From an uncultured Pelagibacteraceae bacterium (lineage in GTDB: Bacteria; Pseudomonadota; Alphaproteobacteria; Pelagibacterales; Pelagibacteraceae): DNA of 36,948 nt. Positions 1-11,495 of this stretch are shown piece by piece (position 1 is the first letter of the stretch; each line of letters opens with the position of its first letter). The stretch is taken from contig CACFUX010000012.1 in assembly GCA_902569615.1 (NCBI GenBank), positions 1 to 36,948 on the forward strand, given 5' to 3'. Position numbers and translations under genes: made by a program. The notes beneath the pieces are model-generated. The model was given only the letters and a program-made list of their open reading frames with translations. It was not told the origin of the DNA and made no database searches.

Positions 1-2
1 AT

Positions 3-407
3 AAAGATAAAAAGGATTGGCTACAATTTATTGATAGTAAAGAAAAAGTAGAAAATAAAGATAATATTAATCAAAAATTATCAAAAAATTTTAAAGAAAA
101 GTCAATTGATTTACACGGTTATTCTTTAGAAGATGCAAATAAATTAATTTATAAATTCATATTATTGTGCTATGAAAAAAATGTTAGTGAAATTAAAATT
201 ATAACCGGAAAGGGTACAAGATCGAAAAATAAAGAAAACCCCTATCAGTCAGAAAATTTAGGTATATTAAAATACTCTGTTCCTGAATATATTAATTCTG
301 AAACTGCATTAATTAAAGTTATAAAATCTATAAGCAAAAAGGATATTGAAGATATTTCAAAGGGAAGCTTCAAAATTATTTTAAAAAAAAATGATAAGAA
401 TTATTAA
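3..407 (+). CDS. Smr-domain protein (5'-truncated by the window edge)
   Basis: The frame of ORF 165..407 is open back to base 3. It reads ...KSIDLHGYSLEDANKLIYKFI...VSEIKIITGKG..., which contains the DLHG and ITGKG Smr motifs. Confidence 0.8.
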   Translation, partial: KDKKDWLQFIDSKEKVENKDNINQKLSKNFKEKSIDLHGYSLEDANKLIYKFILLCYEKNVSEIKIITGKGTRSKNKENPYQSENLGILKYSVPEYINSETALIKVIKSISKKDIEDISKGSFKIILKKNDKNY

Positions 408-960
408 AGATAAACTTACACCAAGATTTAAAGCAAGATTTAGGAAAAGTAGTCAAGAATTTAAAAAAGAATTTAAAAATTTTTTTGATTGGATAAAAGG
501 AGCTGAATTGGTTTCACTTGATCAGTGTAAAACCAGTGAAGATCCTGTTAGACCTGAATTAGATAATATTTTCAGAACAAGTTATGGAAGAAAAATTTAT
601 GGAGTTAAGTATAAAGATGAAATTCATGCTGTTATGTGTTTTGCTTTTACAAATAAAATTCCTAAATCAGTTAGAGAGTTAGATTTACTTAGTAAAGATG
701 CCTTTCTACAGAGCGCCCAAAGAGATCAAAATGTCGGTAAAATTGCAATTGCTTATACTGTCTGGTCAAAAAAAAAAGGTGGTGGAAAATTAATAGTAAA
801 AGAAGTATTTAAAATGATAAAAAAATCAAACCATCTCAACAGATTAGTAACTCTTTCACCGCTTACAGAAATGGCAAGAAACTTTCATTTAAAAAATGGA
901 GCTGTTGAAGTCCAAATTAATGAAGATACTCAAAATTTTGAATATAAAGTTATAAAATAA
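391..960 (+). CDS. Hypothetical protein, possibly GNAT-fold
   Basis: 189-aa ORF overlapping the Smr gene by 17 nt. The C-terminal part ([14 protein letters not shown]...[20 protein letters not shown]) resembles a GNAT C-terminus, but weakly. Confidence 0.55.
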   Translation: MIRIIKDKLTPRFKARFRKSSQEFKKEFKNFFDWIKGAELVSLDQCKTSEDPVRPELDNIFRTSYGRKIYGVKYKDEIHAVMCFAFTNKIPKSVRELDLLSKDAFLQSAQRDQNVGKIAIAYTVWSKKKGGGKLIVKEVFKMIKKSNHLNRLVTLSPLTEMARNFHLKNGAVEVQINEDTQNFEYKVIK

Positions 961-2314
961 ACTTTGAAAGATCAGTATCTTTAACTAAATCTCCTAGATT
1001 AGTATTAACGTAATTACCATCTATAACGACTTTTTCGCCACTCCTATCAGTTGCTGTAAAGCTTATTTCATCAAGAACTCTTTCAATTATAGTATGCAAT
1101 CTTCTAGCACCAATATTCTCGATTTTTGAATTTACCTCATAAGCAAGATTTGCAATTGTATCTATACCGTCTTCGGAGAATTCTAAATCAACGTTTTCAG
1201 TTTTTAATAGAGCTTTATATTGTTTAATTAAACTATTATCTGGCTCTTTAAGTATTCTTTTAAAATCTTCGCTATTTAATGCGTCTAACTCAACTCTAAT
1301 TGGCAGTCTTCCTTGTAATTCAGGCAATAAGTCCGAAGGTTTTGCTAATTGAAAAGCTCCAGATGCAATAAATAAAATATGATCTGTTTTGATTGTCCCA
1401 TATTTTGTACTTACTGTTGTCCCTTCAATAAGAGGTAGCAAGTCTCTCTGGACACCTTCACGTGATACATCGCCCCCAACTCTGTCAGTTCTAGCAGAAA
1501 TCTTGTCAATCTCATCTAAAAAAACAATCCCATTATTTTCAGTAGAGTCTTTCGCAGCTTTAATAATTTTATCTTGCTCTATTAATTTATCTGATTCTTC
1601 ATTTAATAATATTTCATGAGATTCTTTTACCAACATTTTCTTTTTTTTCGCTTTTCCACCCATTGATTTTCCCAACATATCAGAAATATTGATCATACCT
1701 ATATTAGCACCAGGCATACCTGGAATTTCAAATTGTGGCATTTGCCCACTTTCACTAATGTCTATTTCAATTTCATTATCATCTAAATCTCCATTTCTTA
1801 ATCTTTTTCTAAAACTTTCTCGCGTAGCCACACTTGCTTTCTTACCAACAAGAGCATCTAAAACTCTATCTTCTGCTAATTTTTGTGCTTTTGCATAAAC
1901 TTCTTTTCTTTTTTTAACTTTTTCCATTGCTATCGCAATTTCTAATAGATCTCGGATTATTTGTTCTACATCTCTCCCAACATATCCAACTTCTGTAAAT
2001 CTAGTAGCTTCTACTTTTACAAAAGGTGCTTCAGCTAATTTTGATAATCTTCTTGATATCTCCGTTTTACCAACTCCAGTTGGTCCCATCATTAAAATAT
2101 TTTTTGGTAAAACTTCATCTTTCATTTCGCCCTTCAACGCCTGTCTTCTCCATCTATTTCTAAGGGCAATTGCTACGGCTCTTTTAGCATTTTTTTGACC
2201 AACAACATATCTATCTAATTCAGAAACAATTTCTCTTGGAGATAATGAATTTAATATTTCTTTTTTTCCTGATTTTTCTTTAGGTACTAAGTTTGTAACG
2301 TTAGAATTTTCCAT
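950..2314 (-). CDS. hslU: ATP-dependent protease ATPase subunit HslU
   Basis: [33 protein letters not shown], Walker [24 protein letters not shown], Walker B FLDEIDK; adjacent to hslV. Confidence 0.97.
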   Translation of the reverse strand: MENSNVTNLVPKEKSGKKEILNSLSPREIVSELDRYVVGQKNAKRAVAIALRNRWRRQALKGEMKDEVLPKNILMMGPTGVGKTEISRRLSKLAEAPFVKVEATRFTEVGYVGRDVEQIIRDLLEIAIAMEKVKKRKEVYAKAQKLAEDRVLDALVGKKASVATRESFRKRLRNGDLDDNEIEIDISESGQMPQFEIPGMPGANIGMINISDMLGKSMGGKAKKKKMLVKESHEILLNEESDKLIEQDKIIKAAKDSTENNGIVFLDEIDKISARTDRVGGDVSREGVQRDLLPLIEGTTVSTKYGTIKTDHILFIASGAFQLAKPSDLLPELQGRLPIRVELDALNSEDFKRILKEPDNSLIKQYKALLKTENVDLEFSEDGIDTIANLAYEVNSKIENIGARRLHTIIERVLDEISFTATDRSGEKVVIDGNYVNTNLGDLVKDTDLSKFIL

Positions 2315-2829
2315 TATATTTTTTCAATTTTTATATTGTCATTTGTGAATACACAAATTTCCGAAGCTACTTTAATTGCTTTTTTAGCTATTTCTTCAGC
2401 TGAAAGGCTAGTATCCATTAACACTTTTGCTGATGCCAATGCATAATTTCCACCTGAACCAATACCAATTACATCTCCTTCTGGCTCTAGTACATCCCCA
2501 GTTCCTGAAATTATAAAACTCTTTTCTTTATCACCTACAGCCATTAATGCTTCTAATCTTCTTAAATACTTGTCAGTTCTCCAATCTTTAGCAAGCTCAA
2601 CAGCTGCTCTAGCAAGGTTTCCTGCATGTTTTTCTAATTTTGACTCTAGTCTTTCAAATAATGTTAAAGCATCTGCTGTAGATCCCGCAAATCCTGCAAT
2701 CACATTTCTTTTCTCTATTTTTCTGACTTTATTTGCAGTTCTTTTTATAACAGTATTTCCCATGCTAACTTGACCGTCGCTGGCAACTACTAGTTCTTTA
2801 TTTTTTCTTACTAATACTATTGTTGTCAT
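2314..2829 (-). CDS. hslV: ATP-dependent protease peptidase subunit HslV
   Basis: [29 protein letters not shown] with Thr2; [12 protein letters not shown]; overlaps the hslU start. Confidence 0.97.
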   Translation of the reverse strand: MTTIVLVRKNKELVVASDGQVSMGNTVIKRTANKVRKIEKRNVIAGFAGSTADALTLFERLESKLEKHAGNLARAAVELAKDWRTDKYLRRLEALMAVGDKEKSFIISGTGDVLEPEGDVIGIGSGGNYALASAKVLMDTSLSAEEIAKKAIKVASEICVFTNDNIKIEKI

Positions 2830-2921
2830 ACCTTATAAATGGATATTAAATTAAATAGTTCAAGCCCATAGCTAGAATTATTGCCATATTTGAATAATAG
2901 ATATATACCTTTTTTAAAATT

Positions 2922-3512
2922 ATGAAGAGGAAAGCAAAAATAAGTAGAAAAACTAAAGAGACCAGTATTAGTGTTGATTTAAATATTGACGGAAAAGGTA
3001 AGTACAAAGTTGACACAGGTATTGGATTTCTAGATCATATGCTTGAGCAGTTATCAAAGCATTCTTCTGTGGATATGATTATCAAGGCTAAAGGTGACAC
3101 CCATATTGATCTACACCACACTACAGAGGATACAGGTATAGCTATTGGAGAATGTTTGAAAAAAGCTTCAAAGAAATTTGTAGGCATCAAAAGATATGCT
3201 CATGCAATTATCCCAATGGATGAAACATTAACTAGGGTTGCAATAGATGTTTCAAACAGACCCTATCTAATTTGGAATGTTAAGCTTAAAGTAGAAAAAC
3301 TTGGTGAAATGGATACAGAACTATTTAAAGAATGGTTTCAAGCATTTTCTCAAGCTGCTGGAATTACTTTGCACGTTGAAAATATTTATGGTGATAACAG
3401 TCACCACATTATCGAGTCTTGCTTTAAAGGGTTAGCAAGATCATTAAGAGCCGCATTAGAGATGGATCCAAGAAATAAAAATACAATTCCTTCTACAAAA
3501 GGTTCTTTATAA
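2922..3512 (+). CDS. hisB: Imidazoleglycerol-phosphate dehydratase
   Basis: [49 protein letters not shown]. Confidence 0.97.
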   Translation: MKRKAKISRKTKETSISVDLNIDGKGKYKVDTGIGFLDHMLEQLSKHSSVDMIIKAKGDTHIDLHHTTEDTGIAIGECLKKASKKFVGIKRYAHAIIPMDETLTRVAIDVSNRPYLIWNVKLKVEKLGEMDTELFKEWFQAFSQAAGITLHVENIYGDNSHHIIESCFKGLARSLRAALEMDPRNKNTIPSTKGSL

Positions 3513-3517
3513 ATTTA

Positions 3518-4144
3518 ATGAACGTCACAATTGTTGACTATAACTCGGGCAATATTAGCTCTGTAATAAACTCATTTAAAGAGGTTGCTAATGATAAAGT
3601 AAATATCGAAGTAACCTCAGATTTAAATAAGATTAAATCTAGCGATAAATTAGTTTTGCCAGGGCAGGGCTCGTTTAAGAGGTGTGTAGATGCTTTAAAT
3701 GCTATAAATGGCTTAGTTGATACTTTAAATGAATTTGCAATAACTAATAAAAAATCACTTCTTGGAATTTGTGTTGGTCTACAAATGTTTGCAGATATTG
3801 GCTATGAAGAAACTGAAACTAAAGGGTTAGGATGGATTTCAGGTAAAGTTTCAAAAATAGATAATCAGAATGGTAAGTATAAGCTACCCCATATCGGCTG
3901 GAATCAAATTAATATTGTCAAAGATAGTAAAATTTTTAAAGATATAGAAAATAATTCTCATATGTATTTTGTTCATAGTTATGAATTTGTGCCAAACGAT
4001 AAAAAAGTTATCTCAGCAACAACAGATTATTCATCAAATATTGTTTGCTCTGTTGAAAAAGAAAATATTTTTGGAACCCAATTTCATCCAGAGAAGAGTG
4101 ATAAGATTGGGCTTAAAATAATTGATAATTTTATAAATTTGTAA
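3518..4144 (+). CDS. hisH: Imidazole glycerol phosphate synthase glutaminase subunit
   Basis: VDYNSGNISSV, LGICVGLQMFAD (glutaminase Cys), FGTQFHPEKS. Confidence 0.96.
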   Translation: MNVTIVDYNSGNISSVINSFKEVANDKVNIEVTSDLNKIKSSDKLVLPGQGSFKRCVDALNAINGLVDTLNEFAITNKKSLLGICVGLQMFADIGYEETETKGLGWISGKVSKIDNQNGKYKLPHIGWNQINIVKDSKIFKDIENNSHMYFVHSYEFVPNDKKVISATTDYSSNIVCSVEKENIFGTQFHPEKSDKIGLKIIDNFINL

Positions 4145-4145
4145 A

Positions 4146-4862
4146 ATGAAAATATTTCCTGCAATAGATATTAAAGATAAAAAGTGTGTAAGATTAGTTA
4201 AAGGAGATTTCGATAAAAAGACTGAGTATGAATTGTCTCCAGTTGAGCAAGCAGGAAAATTTAAAGATCATGGATTTAAAAATTTACACATAGTTGATTT
4301 AGATGGTGCTTTAACTGGTGAAACAGTAAATTTAGATATTATTCAGGATATAGTTGGTAAATTTAATTTAAAAGTTGAAGTAGGTGGTGGTATTAGAAAT
4401 TCTGATAGTATTAAAAAATACATTGATGCTGGTGTTGAGAAAGTAATTTTGGGAAGTGCTGCTATTAAAGACAAAAATTTCTTAAAAGAGTCATGTGAAA
4501 AATTTCAAAATCATATTGCTCTAGGTTTAGATGCTAAAGACGGGTATTTGTCAGTATCTGGATGGAAAGAAAGTTCTAATCATTTAACTTTAGATTATTT
4601 AAAAGATATTAACGACTATGGTGTTAGTAGATTAATTTATACTGATATTAATAGAGATGGCATGAAACAAAGCCCAAATTTTGATGAAACCGTGAAAGTT
4701 GCAGAAATGTCGAACTGTCCAGTGATTATATCTGGCGGAGTTTCATCGATGGATGACATTAAGAAAGCCAAGAATTTAGAAAATGTAGAGGGTATAATTG
4801 TTGGTAAAGCTATTTATGATGGTGATATTCAATTAAAAGAATTAGTAAAAGAAGATGCTTAA
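4146..4862 (+). CDS. hisA: Phosphoribosylformimino-5-aminoimidazole carboxamide ribotide isomerase
   Basis: [42 protein letters not shown]. Confidence 0.96.
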   Translation: MKIFPAIDIKDKKCVRLVKGDFDKKTEYELSPVEQAGKFKDHGFKNLHIVDLDGALTGETVNLDIIQDIVGKFNLKVEVGGGIRNSDSIKKYIDAGVEKVILGSAAIKDKNFLKESCEKFQNHIALGLDAKDGYLSVSGWKESSNHLTLDYLKDINDYGVSRLIYTDINRDGMKQSPNFDETVKVAEMSNCPVIISGGVSSMDDIKKAKNLENVEGIIVGKAIYDGDIQLKELVKEDA

Positions 4863-5610
4863 AAATAGAATAATACCTTGTTTAGATGTTAAAAATGGTC
4901 GTGTTGTTAAGGGGATAAACTTTGTCGATCTAAAAGATGCAGGTGATCCTGTTGAACAAGCAAAAATTTATAGTGATGGTGGAGCCGATGAAATTTGTTT
5001 TCTAGATATTACCGCTTCAAATGAAAATAGAGATACAATTTATGATGTAGTGGAGAAAACTTCTAAGAAATGTTTTGTTCCTTTAACCGTTGGAGGTGGC
5101 GTCAGAAGCGTTGATGACATTACTAAATTACTCAACTGCGGTGCAGATAAAGTTTCTATAAATACAGCCGCAGTTCAAAATCCTGAAGTTGTTATAGATA
5201 GTTCAAAAAAGTTTGGTGCTCAATGTATTGTTGTTGCAATAGATGCCAAAAAAAAAGATGATAAATGGGAAATTTTTACACATGGTGGAAGAAACAATAC
5301 AGGTATTGATGTAATAGAATTTTCAAAAAAGATGGAAGACAGTGGTGCTGGAGAACTACTAGTAACATCCATGGATAGAGATGGAACCCAGGTTGGTTAT
5401 GATATTGATTTAATGTCAAAGATTTCATCAAAAGTAAATATTCCAGTAATTGCCTCAGGTGGAGTAGGAAATTTAGACCATTTAGTTGATGGAATAAAAC
5501 TAGGCAATGCTAGTGCAGTATTAGCCGCATCTATATTTCACTATGGTAAATTCTCTGTTAAACAAGCTAAAGAATATTTGAACTCAAAAGGGATTCCAGT
5601 TAGGATTTAA
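4855..5610 (+). CDS. hisF: Imidazole glycerol phosphate synthase cyclase subunit
   Basis: [58 protein letters not shown]. Confidence 0.97.
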   Translation: MLKNRIIPCLDVKNGRVVKGINFVDLKDAGDPVEQAKIYSDGGADEICFLDITASNENRDTIYDVVEKTSKKCFVPLTVGGGVRSVDDITKLLNCGADKVSINTAAVQNPEVVIDSSKKFGAQCIVVAIDAKKKDDKWEIFTHGGRNNTGIDVIEFSKKMEDSGAGELLVTSMDRDGTQVGYDIDLMSKISSKVNIPVIASGGVGNLDHLVDGIKLGNASAVLAASIFHYGKFSVKQAKEYLNSKGIPVRI

Positions 5611-5611
5611 T

Positions 5612-5884
5612 ATGCTTGATACATTAGAAAGTTTATTTAAACTTGCCAGAGAAAGAAAAAATAATCCGATAGATGGATCTTATACTAATAAGCTTTTAAG
5701 TGACAAAAATTTAAGCAAAGAAAAAGTTTTAGAAGAAATAAATGAATTAATAGAAGCAGTGGAAAAAAATTCAAATAAAATTCATGAAGCTGCTGATGTT
5801 TTTTATCATCTAATTATATATCTAGAAGCAAACGAAATAAAAATTGAAGATGTAATGAATGAACTTAATAAGAGGAAAAAATGA
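5612..5884 (+). CDS. hisE: Phosphoribosyl-ATP pyrophosphatase
   Basis: Short ORF with SYTNKLL...KVLEEINELIEAVEKN...HEAADVFYHLIIYLE, directly after hisF. Confidence 0.9.
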   Translation: MLDTLESLFKLARERKNNPIDGSYTNKLLSDKNLSKEKVLEEINELIEAVEKNSNKIHEAADVFYHLIIYLEANEIKIEDVMNELNKRKK

Positions 5885-6243
5885 ATTATGATAATAATAA
5901 TATTTTTGCAAAAATTTTAAGAGGAGAAATTCCTTGTGATAAAATTTATGAAGATGATTTTGTTTTATCTTTTTATGATATAAGTCCACAAAAAAAAATA
6001 CATGCTCTTGTCATTCCAAAAGGAAAGTACGTTGATCTTGATGATTTTACTGTAAATGCTTCATCTGAAGAGATGGTTGGTTTATTAAAAGGTATAAATA
6101 AAGTTGCTAAAAAACTCGGTATTTCAGTTGATACTGGTAAAGGTTATAGGGCCTTGGCAAATATTAGCGAACATGGTGGACAAGAAGTTCCTCATTTACA
6201 TTTTCATTTATTTGGTGGGGAAAAACTTGGAAAAATGATTTAG
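5881..6243 (+). CDS. HIT-family (histidine triad) hydrolase
   Basis: IFAKILRGEIPCDKIYEDD...FYDISPQKKIHALVIPK...GQEVPHLHFHLFGG. Confidence 0.95.
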   Translation: MNYDNNNIFAKILRGEIPCDKIYEDDFVLSFYDISPQKKIHALVIPKGKYVDLDDFTVNASSEEMVGLLKGINKVAKKLGISVDTGKGYRALANISEHGGQEVPHLHFHLFGGEKLGKMI

Positions 6244-6746
6244 TGACAAATCAAATAAAAAGAAATTATTTGGAAATTCACTCTATAAACGAGTTAGCTA
6301 TAGTAAATAAGCCGTTTAATAATTTATATGTAGAAAAAATTGATCCACCTGATTTTCAATTAAATAAATTTTTTTATAAACAAATTGGTAAAAATCATAA
6401 ATGGGTGGATAGATTAATTTGGAAAGATCAAAACTGGAATGAATATTTAATTACAAAAGGAGTAAGCACTTACATTTTAAAAAAAGAAAATGAATTAGCT
6501 GGTTATTTTGAGCAAGTTTTTTATGACGAAAAATCAGATTGTGAAATAGCTTATTTTGGAATTTTAGAAGAATATATAGGCAAGAAATTAGGTGGATACT
6601 TACTGTCTGAAGCTATAAAAAAATCATTTGAAATTGGCTCTAAAAGAGTATGGGTACACACTTGTTCCTTAGATCATGAACACGCATTAAAAAATTACTT
6701 AGCAAGAGGTATGAAAGTTTTTAGAAATGAGACTTTAAATTTATAA
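6243..6746 (+). CDS. GNAT-family N-acetyltransferase
   Basis: GTG-start ORF; AYFGILEEYIGKKLGGYLLSEAIKKSFEIGSKRVWVHTCSLDHEHALKNYLARGMKVF. Confidence 0.8.
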   Translation: MTNQIKRNYLEIHSINELAIVNKPFNNLYVEKIDPPDFQLNKFFYKQIGKNHKWVDRLIWKDQNWNEYLITKGVSTYILKKENELAGYFEQVFYDEKSDCEIAYFGILEEYIGKKLGGYLLSEAIKKSFEIGSKRVWVHTCSLDHEHALKNYLARGMKVFRNETLNL

Positions 6747-6748
6747 AA

Positions 6749-7306
6749 TTAATTTGGTTTTGGTAAAATAAATAGTTTTTGGTCAATATCTATATTTTTT
6801 TTTATTTTGTAAATATAAGTAATAACTAATTTTTGATATATATCCTCTGTTTGCCAACCTATTAAATCGTAAGAATTTTTATCAAAAAAAATATTAATTT
6901 GATAACCTTCATTTTCTAAATAAAAAATATAATATTGATTATTAATTAATTTTTCCTCTAATTTTTCAATTTTTTTTATTAATAAATCTTTGTCTAAAAT
7001 CAACATTAATGATGTTTGTTTTAATAAGTATCTAAAATAAGCTTTACCATTTTGATTTTTAATCACCAAAGAATTCCCATTAGATACAATTAATTTCTTT
7101 TTTTTGTTATTGTAAGTACAATGTATTTTTTTTGGGTATTGTATAACGCATTTACCTTTTTCTTCTAGATCATCAATATTTTGTATAAAATCAAAACTAA
7201 TATTATCTATATGATTAAAATTTTCTATAATTTTGCTTTTTACTGAAGCTAGAGCATTATTAAATAAATTTATAAAAAAAAAAAATAAAATAATTTTTTT
7301 TATCAT
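6749..7306 (-). CDS. LolA-like outer-membrane lipoprotein carrier protein
   Basis: N-terminal signal-like segment; ISFDFIQNIDDLEEKGKCVIQYPKKIHCTY; sits directly downstream of ftsK. Confidence 0.7.
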   Translation of the reverse strand: MIKKIILFFFFINLFNNALASVKSKIIENFNHIDNISFDFIQNIDDLEEKGKCVIQYPKKIHCTYNNKKKKLIVSNGNSLVIKNQNGKAYFRYLLKQTSLMLILDKDLLIKKIEKLEEKLINNQYYIFYLENEGYQINIFFDKNSYDLIGWQTEDIYQKLVITYIYKIKKNIDIDQKLFILPKPN

Positions 7307-9396
7307 TTCAATAATTCTCTTTTACCAACATGATTTGCTTTACTCACTTCTCCATTAGCTTCCATCATATCAATAATTCTCGCAGCTCTATTGTACCCAA
7401 TTTGTAGTTTTCTTTGAAGAAATGAAGTAGACGCTTTTCCTTCAGACTTAACTATTTCTAGAGCTCTTTCATATAACTCATCTTGGTTGTCATTTTCTGA
7501 AAAGTTTTGATTGATTTCCTTTTCATCTGCAAAATTCAAAATTTCATCAACATATTCAGGTTCTTCTTGAGATCTTAAATAATCATTAATTTTTTCTATT
7601 TCATTTTCTGAAACATACGGTGCGTGAATTCTTATAATTTTATTAGCAGAAGACATATAAAGCATATCACCTTTTCCAAGTAATTGTTCAGCTCCTTGTT
7701 CACCCAAAATAGTCCTACTATCTATTTTTGAAGTTACTTGGAAAGATATTCTTGTTGGAAAATTTGCTTTAATTGTTCCAGTTATTACATCTACGCTAGG
7801 TCTTTGAGTGGCCATTATTATATGTATCCCTGCTGCACGTGCCATTTGAGATAATTTTTGGATATATCCCTCAATTTCTTTTCCTGCTACAAGCATTAAA
7901 TCTGACATTTCGTCAACTATTACAACTATATAAGGCATCGGTAGTTTATGTTTTGAGTTATAGCCATCTATATTTCTAACACCTTCCCTAGTCATCAATC
8001 TGTATCTACTTTCCATTTCTTTAACTACCCAACCTAATACTGATGCTGCTCTTTTGGCTTCAGTAATAACTGGACATAAAAGATGAGGAATACCTTCATA
8101 GGTTGATAGTTCCAGCATTTTTGGATCAATAAGAATAAATTTACATCTATCAGGTCTATGTTTATAGAGTAGTGATAGAATTATAGTATTAATACAAACA
8201 GACTTTCCTGAACCAGTTGTACCAGCAATTAATAAATGAGGCATAGAAGTTAAGTCCCCAATTAGTGGTATACCAGAAATACTTTTTCCAAGTGCAATTG
8301 GTAATTTAATATCTTTTTTTGAAAAATTTGAAGCTGAAATAATTTCACTTAAATAAACATTTTCCCTAGATGTATTTGGAATTTCTATTCCAATAGTGTT
8401 GCTGCCAGGTATTGTAGCAATTCTAGCAGATTCAGAACTTGTGTTTCTTGCAATATCCTCTGATAAATTTATGATTTTAGAAACTTTTACACCAGCTGCA
8501 GGCTCAAATTCATTAAGGGTTACAACAGGACCTCTGCTAACCTTTTTAATTTTTCCCTCAACTCCAAAATCTAAAAGAATTTTTTCTAAAATATCTTCAT
8601 CAATTTTATCTTCGTTTGAATTTTTTTCTCGCTCTACTTTTGAAGGTTTTTCAAGATAACTAATTTCAGGCAATCTAAATTTTTTTCTATCTAAAGTTTC
8701 AGAAACTTTTTTATTAAATGGTAAATCTTCTTGTATAGGTTTTACGAATTTTTCCGTTGGTAAAATATTTTCTTCATTAGCGATATTTTCCGAATTTGTA
8801 TTTTTGTATTTTAATTTATTTATTTTACCAAAAAGTTTTTTACAAAATTGGATAAAATATTTAATACTAAAATTTATACTAATTAAAAAAATTACAATAA
8901 CTATAATTAAAATTATATAATAGGAGATATCTTTATTTAAATTAATGAAATTTGATAGAAAAGTATTTTGGAAAAAAATTCCAACAAAACCTCCGCTTCC
9001 ATTGACATGTAGCCAAAAATTATTAGGGTAAAATGAAGTTAAGAAAAAAGAACCAATAATTGTGTATATAATTATGTAAAAAAAATTCTCTAATATTATT
9101 AAAAAATTTTTATTTTTAATTAAATTTATACCAGTAAAAAAAACTGTGAATGAAATCAAAAAAGATATTAAGCCTACTGACTGAAAAAAAAGATCGGATG
9201 AATAACTACCTCTAAAACCTAATATATTTCTTATTTCAATATTTTCATTAAACATAAAGTTTGGATCTTCAGGTGAATAAGTTAAAAGTGATAAAAATAA
9301 TAAAATTGATAAGCAAATTAGAAAAATCCCTATAATTTCAGCTATTCTTTTGATAGTAAAATCAAGCGTTTTTATGCTTAAGTCTTTTATATTCAT
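7303..9396 (-). CDS. ftsK: DNA translocase FtsK
   Basis: N-terminal TM segments, LLIAGTTGSGKSVCINTI, VVIVDEMSDLMLVAGKEIE, and a C-terminal gamma domain FLQRKLQIGYNRAARIIDMMEANGEVSKAN. Confidence 0.96.
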   Translation of the reverse strand: MNIKDLSIKTLDFTIKRIAEIIGIFLICLSILLFLSLLTYSPEDPNFMFNENIEIRNILGFRGSYSSDLFFQSVGLISFLISFTVFFTGINLIKNKNFLIILENFFYIIIYTIIGSFFLTSFYPNNFWLHVNGSGGFVGIFFQNTFLSNFINLNKDISYYIILIIVIVIFLISINFSIKYFIQFCKKLFGKINKLKYKNTNSENIANEENILPTEKFVKPIQEDLPFNKKVSETLDRKKFRLPEISYLEKPSKVEREKNSNEDKIDEDILEKILLDFGVEGKIKKVSRGPVVTLNEFEPAAGVKVSKIINLSEDIARNTSSESARIATIPGSNTIGIEIPNTSRENVYLSEIISASNFSKKDIKLPIALGKSISGIPLIGDLTSMPHLLIAGTTGSGKSVCINTIILSLLYKHRPDRCKFILIDPKMLELSTYEGIPHLLCPVITEAKRAASVLGWVVKEMESRYRLMTREGVRNIDGYNSKHKLPMPYIVVIVDEMSDLMLVAGKEIEGYIQKLSQMARAAGIHIIMATQRPSVDVITGTIKANFPTRISFQVTSKIDSRTILGEQGAEQLLGKGDMLYMSSANKIIRIHAPYVSENEIEKINDYLRSQEEPEYVDEILNFADEKEINQNFSENDNQDELYERALEIVKSEGKASTSFLQRKLQIGYNRAARIIDMMEANGEVSKANHVGKRELLK

Positions 9397-9463
9397 TTTT
9401 TTAAAGAATCTAATTTGTAACTTTGTATCATTTAATATTTATTGTTAAAATTAAAAATTATTT

Positions 9464-10558
9464 ATGAATATATGTTTAATTGGCTACGGAATACCGTCTT
9501 TGTTATTAGGAAATATTTTAAGTAACAAAAATATTAAAATATCAATATTTGATGAAAAAAACTATGTAAATAAAGTTAATACAAGAACAGTAGGTATTAC
9601 AAAAAATAATTTAGAATTTCTTAAGAAAGAGAACATAGACCTAAAAAAAAGGGTTTGGCCAATAAAAAATATTAAAATTTATAATAATGAACAAAATAGT
9701 AATGAGATTTTAAATTTTGGTCCTGTTAAGGACAATTTATTTTCATTAATAAAAAACTATAAATTAATTCAATTTTTAGAAAAAAAATCAAAAAAAAATA
9801 AAAATATAAAAAGAATTAAAAAAAATAAAAAAAATTTCTATGACTCAATAATTAAACAAAATCATGAGTTTGACTTAGTAATAAATTTTGATATCAGAAA
9901 TAAAATTTCAAAAGATTTTTTTTATAATAGGCAAAATAAGAATTATAATAGTTCAGCCCATACAGTTTTATTGAAACACAAAAAGTGTATCAACCAGCTT
10001 TCATATCAAGTTTTTAGCGAACTAGGTCCAATAGCTTTTTTACCGTGTTCTTCAACAGAAACCTCTGTTGTTCTCTCTATTTTAAATCAAGAAAGAACAA
10101 CTAGAGATGATGAAATAATCAATTTAATAAAAAAACATAATAAAATTTATTCAATTAAATCAATTTCAAATATTGAAAATTTTAAACTTAATGGTTCGTT
10201 ACTTAAAAATTACTATTATAAAAACATACTTAGCTTTGGTGATAGCCTTCATAAAATTCATCCATTAGCTGGTCAAGGGCTAAATATGACACTAAGAGAC
10301 ATGAAAATTTTTTCTGAGTTAGTAGATAAAAGAATTGAAGTTGGACTTCCGTTAGATAAATCAATTTTAAAAGAGTTTGAAAATAAAACAAAGCATCTAA
10401 ATTATTTATTTGTTAACGGTATAGATTTTATTAATGAGTTTTTCAAATTTGATAATAAATTTAAAAATCCATACTCAAAAAAAATATTTTATTTTTTAGA
10501 AAATAATTCTTTATTTAAAAAGTATTCTTCAAGATTTGCTGATCGAGGTTTTATTTAA
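9464..10558 (+). CDS. FAD-dependent UbiH/Coq6-like monooxygenase (probable ubiquinone biosynthesis)
   Basis: N-terminal GYGIPSLLLGNILS FAD-binding motif, TRTVGIT, and GDSLHKIHPLAGQGLNMTLRDMKIF. Lys/Asn-rich, divergent centre. Confidence 0.75.
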   Translation: MNICLIGYGIPSLLLGNILSNKNIKISIFDEKNYVNKVNTRTVGITKNNLEFLKKENIDLKKRVWPIKNIKIYNNEQNSNEILNFGPVKDNLFSLIKNYKLIQFLEKKSKKNKNIKRIKKNKKNFYDSIIKQNHEFDLVINFDIRNKISKDFFYNRQNKNYNSSAHTVLLKHKKCINQLSYQVFSELGPIAFLPCSSTETSVVLSILNQERTTRDDEIINLIKKHNKIYSIKSISNIENFKLNGSLLKNYYYKNILSFGDSLHKIHPLAGQGLNMTLRDMKIFSELVDKRIEVGLPLDKSILKEFENKTKHLNYLFVNGIDFINEFFKFDNKFKNPYSKKIFYFLENNSLFKKYSSRFADRGFI

Positions 10559-11203
10559 TTACTGAATAGTTTTATTATCAAAATTATCGAAATTATACGT
10601 TGATAATATTTGTTCTAACTTTTTTTTTCTTTCAGAAAGGTTGCTTGTTTCTAATAATATTTGTTTTTCTTCTAAAGAAAATGGTGAAGCCATTGATAGT
10701 GTATTAATTGTTTGGTCTAAACTTTGTTTTTCTAATTCTTTCCAATTAATAGTATAGCCTTGCTTAATAAATAAATTTTTTAAATTTTTAAATATGAGTT
10801 CTAAATCCGAAAATTTAATTTCCTCATTTTTCTTATCTAAATCATAAGAATAATTTCTAAAATCTACTTTACACTTCCTGTAAAGTTTTTCTGTTTCTAA
10901 TTCTTCAATTATTTTAAATCTACTAATTCCATTCAAAATAATTAAATATCTTCCGTCCTCAGTTTCATTGAAACTTGTAATCTTTCCAGCACAACCTATG
11001 TTATAGAGCACAGGAATATTCTGATCATTTTTTTTTGGCTGTATCATCCCTATTATTCTATTTCCTCTCATAGCATCATCAATCATTTCTATGTATCTTG
11101 GTTCAAAAATATTTAGTGGCACAGTAGTTTTTGGAAAAATTATAAAATTAGATAATGGAAAAACTGGAATTTCATCTGGTAGAGAATCTTTTTCTAGGAT
11201 CAT
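10559..11203 (-). CDS. LON peptidase substrate-binding domain protein
   Basis: IPVFPLSNFIIFPKTTVPLNIFEPRYIEMIDDAM...RIIGMIQPK...GCAGKITSFNETEDGRYLIILNGISRFKI. Confidence 0.88.
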   Translation of the reverse strand: MILEKDSLPDEIPVFPLSNFIIFPKTTVPLNIFEPRYIEMIDDAMRGNRIIGMIQPKKNDQNIPVLYNIGCAGKITSFNETEDGRYLIILNGISRFKIIEELETEKLYRKCKVDFRNYSYDLDKKNEEIKFSDLELIFKNLKNLFIKQGYTINWKELEKQSLDQTINTLSMASPFSLEEKQILLETSNLSERKKKLEQILSTYNFDNFDNKTIQ

Positions 11204-11319
11204 AATAATAATTTAACAGAAATAAACTAAAGACACAAATCTGTAAACTTGTTTAATTGAAAAATTTTATTATTGCTTGCAATTATAAAACTCGCTAACT
11301 ATAATTATTTTTTTAATAA

Positions 11320-11394
11320 GCGGGCATAGCTCAGTGGTAGAGCGTCTCGTTGCCAACGAGAAGGTCGTGGGTTCAAGTCCCATTGCCCGCTCCA
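11320..11394 (+). tRNA. tRNA-Gly (anticodon GCC), CCA encoded
   Basis: Cloverleaf: acceptor GCGGGCA/TGCCCGC, D-arm AGCTCAGTGGTAGAGC, anticodon stem CTCGT-TGCCAAC-GAG, T-arm GTGGGTTCAAGTCCCAT, then TCCA. Confidence 0.96.
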
Positions 11395-11495
11395 TAATTT
11401 GTAATATCTAAAATAAAATATAGAAAATTTTACCAATTGATATTCAAAATAAAAAGAATATAGATAAAAAATTAACAAACTTAATTATAATATTT

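Noticed and set aside
950-960. 11-bp convergent overlap of hslU with the 391..960 gene
   Set aside because: Short overlaps are routine in streamlined genomes; several others occur here (e.g. 11830-11840, 33084-33093).
1389-1898. Antisense ORFs inside hslU (1389..1619 +, 1689..1898 +)
   Set aside because: They lie opposite a well-conserved gene and encode no recognisable domain; expected by-products of AT-rich coding sequence.
2570-2773. ORF antisense to hslV
   Set aside because: Fully inside hslV on the opposite strand with no family resemblance.
2922-5884. hisBHAFE cluster as unusual
   Set aside because: hslUV next to hisBHAFE looks like an ordinary alphaproteobacterial arrangement with intact genes.
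8396-8659. ORF antisense to ftsK
   Set aside because: Shadow ORF opposite the conserved FtsK region.
11320-11394. tRNA-Gly as an integration hotspot
   Set aside because: No duplicated tRNA 3' end, integrase or foreign gene nearby; flanks are core genes.
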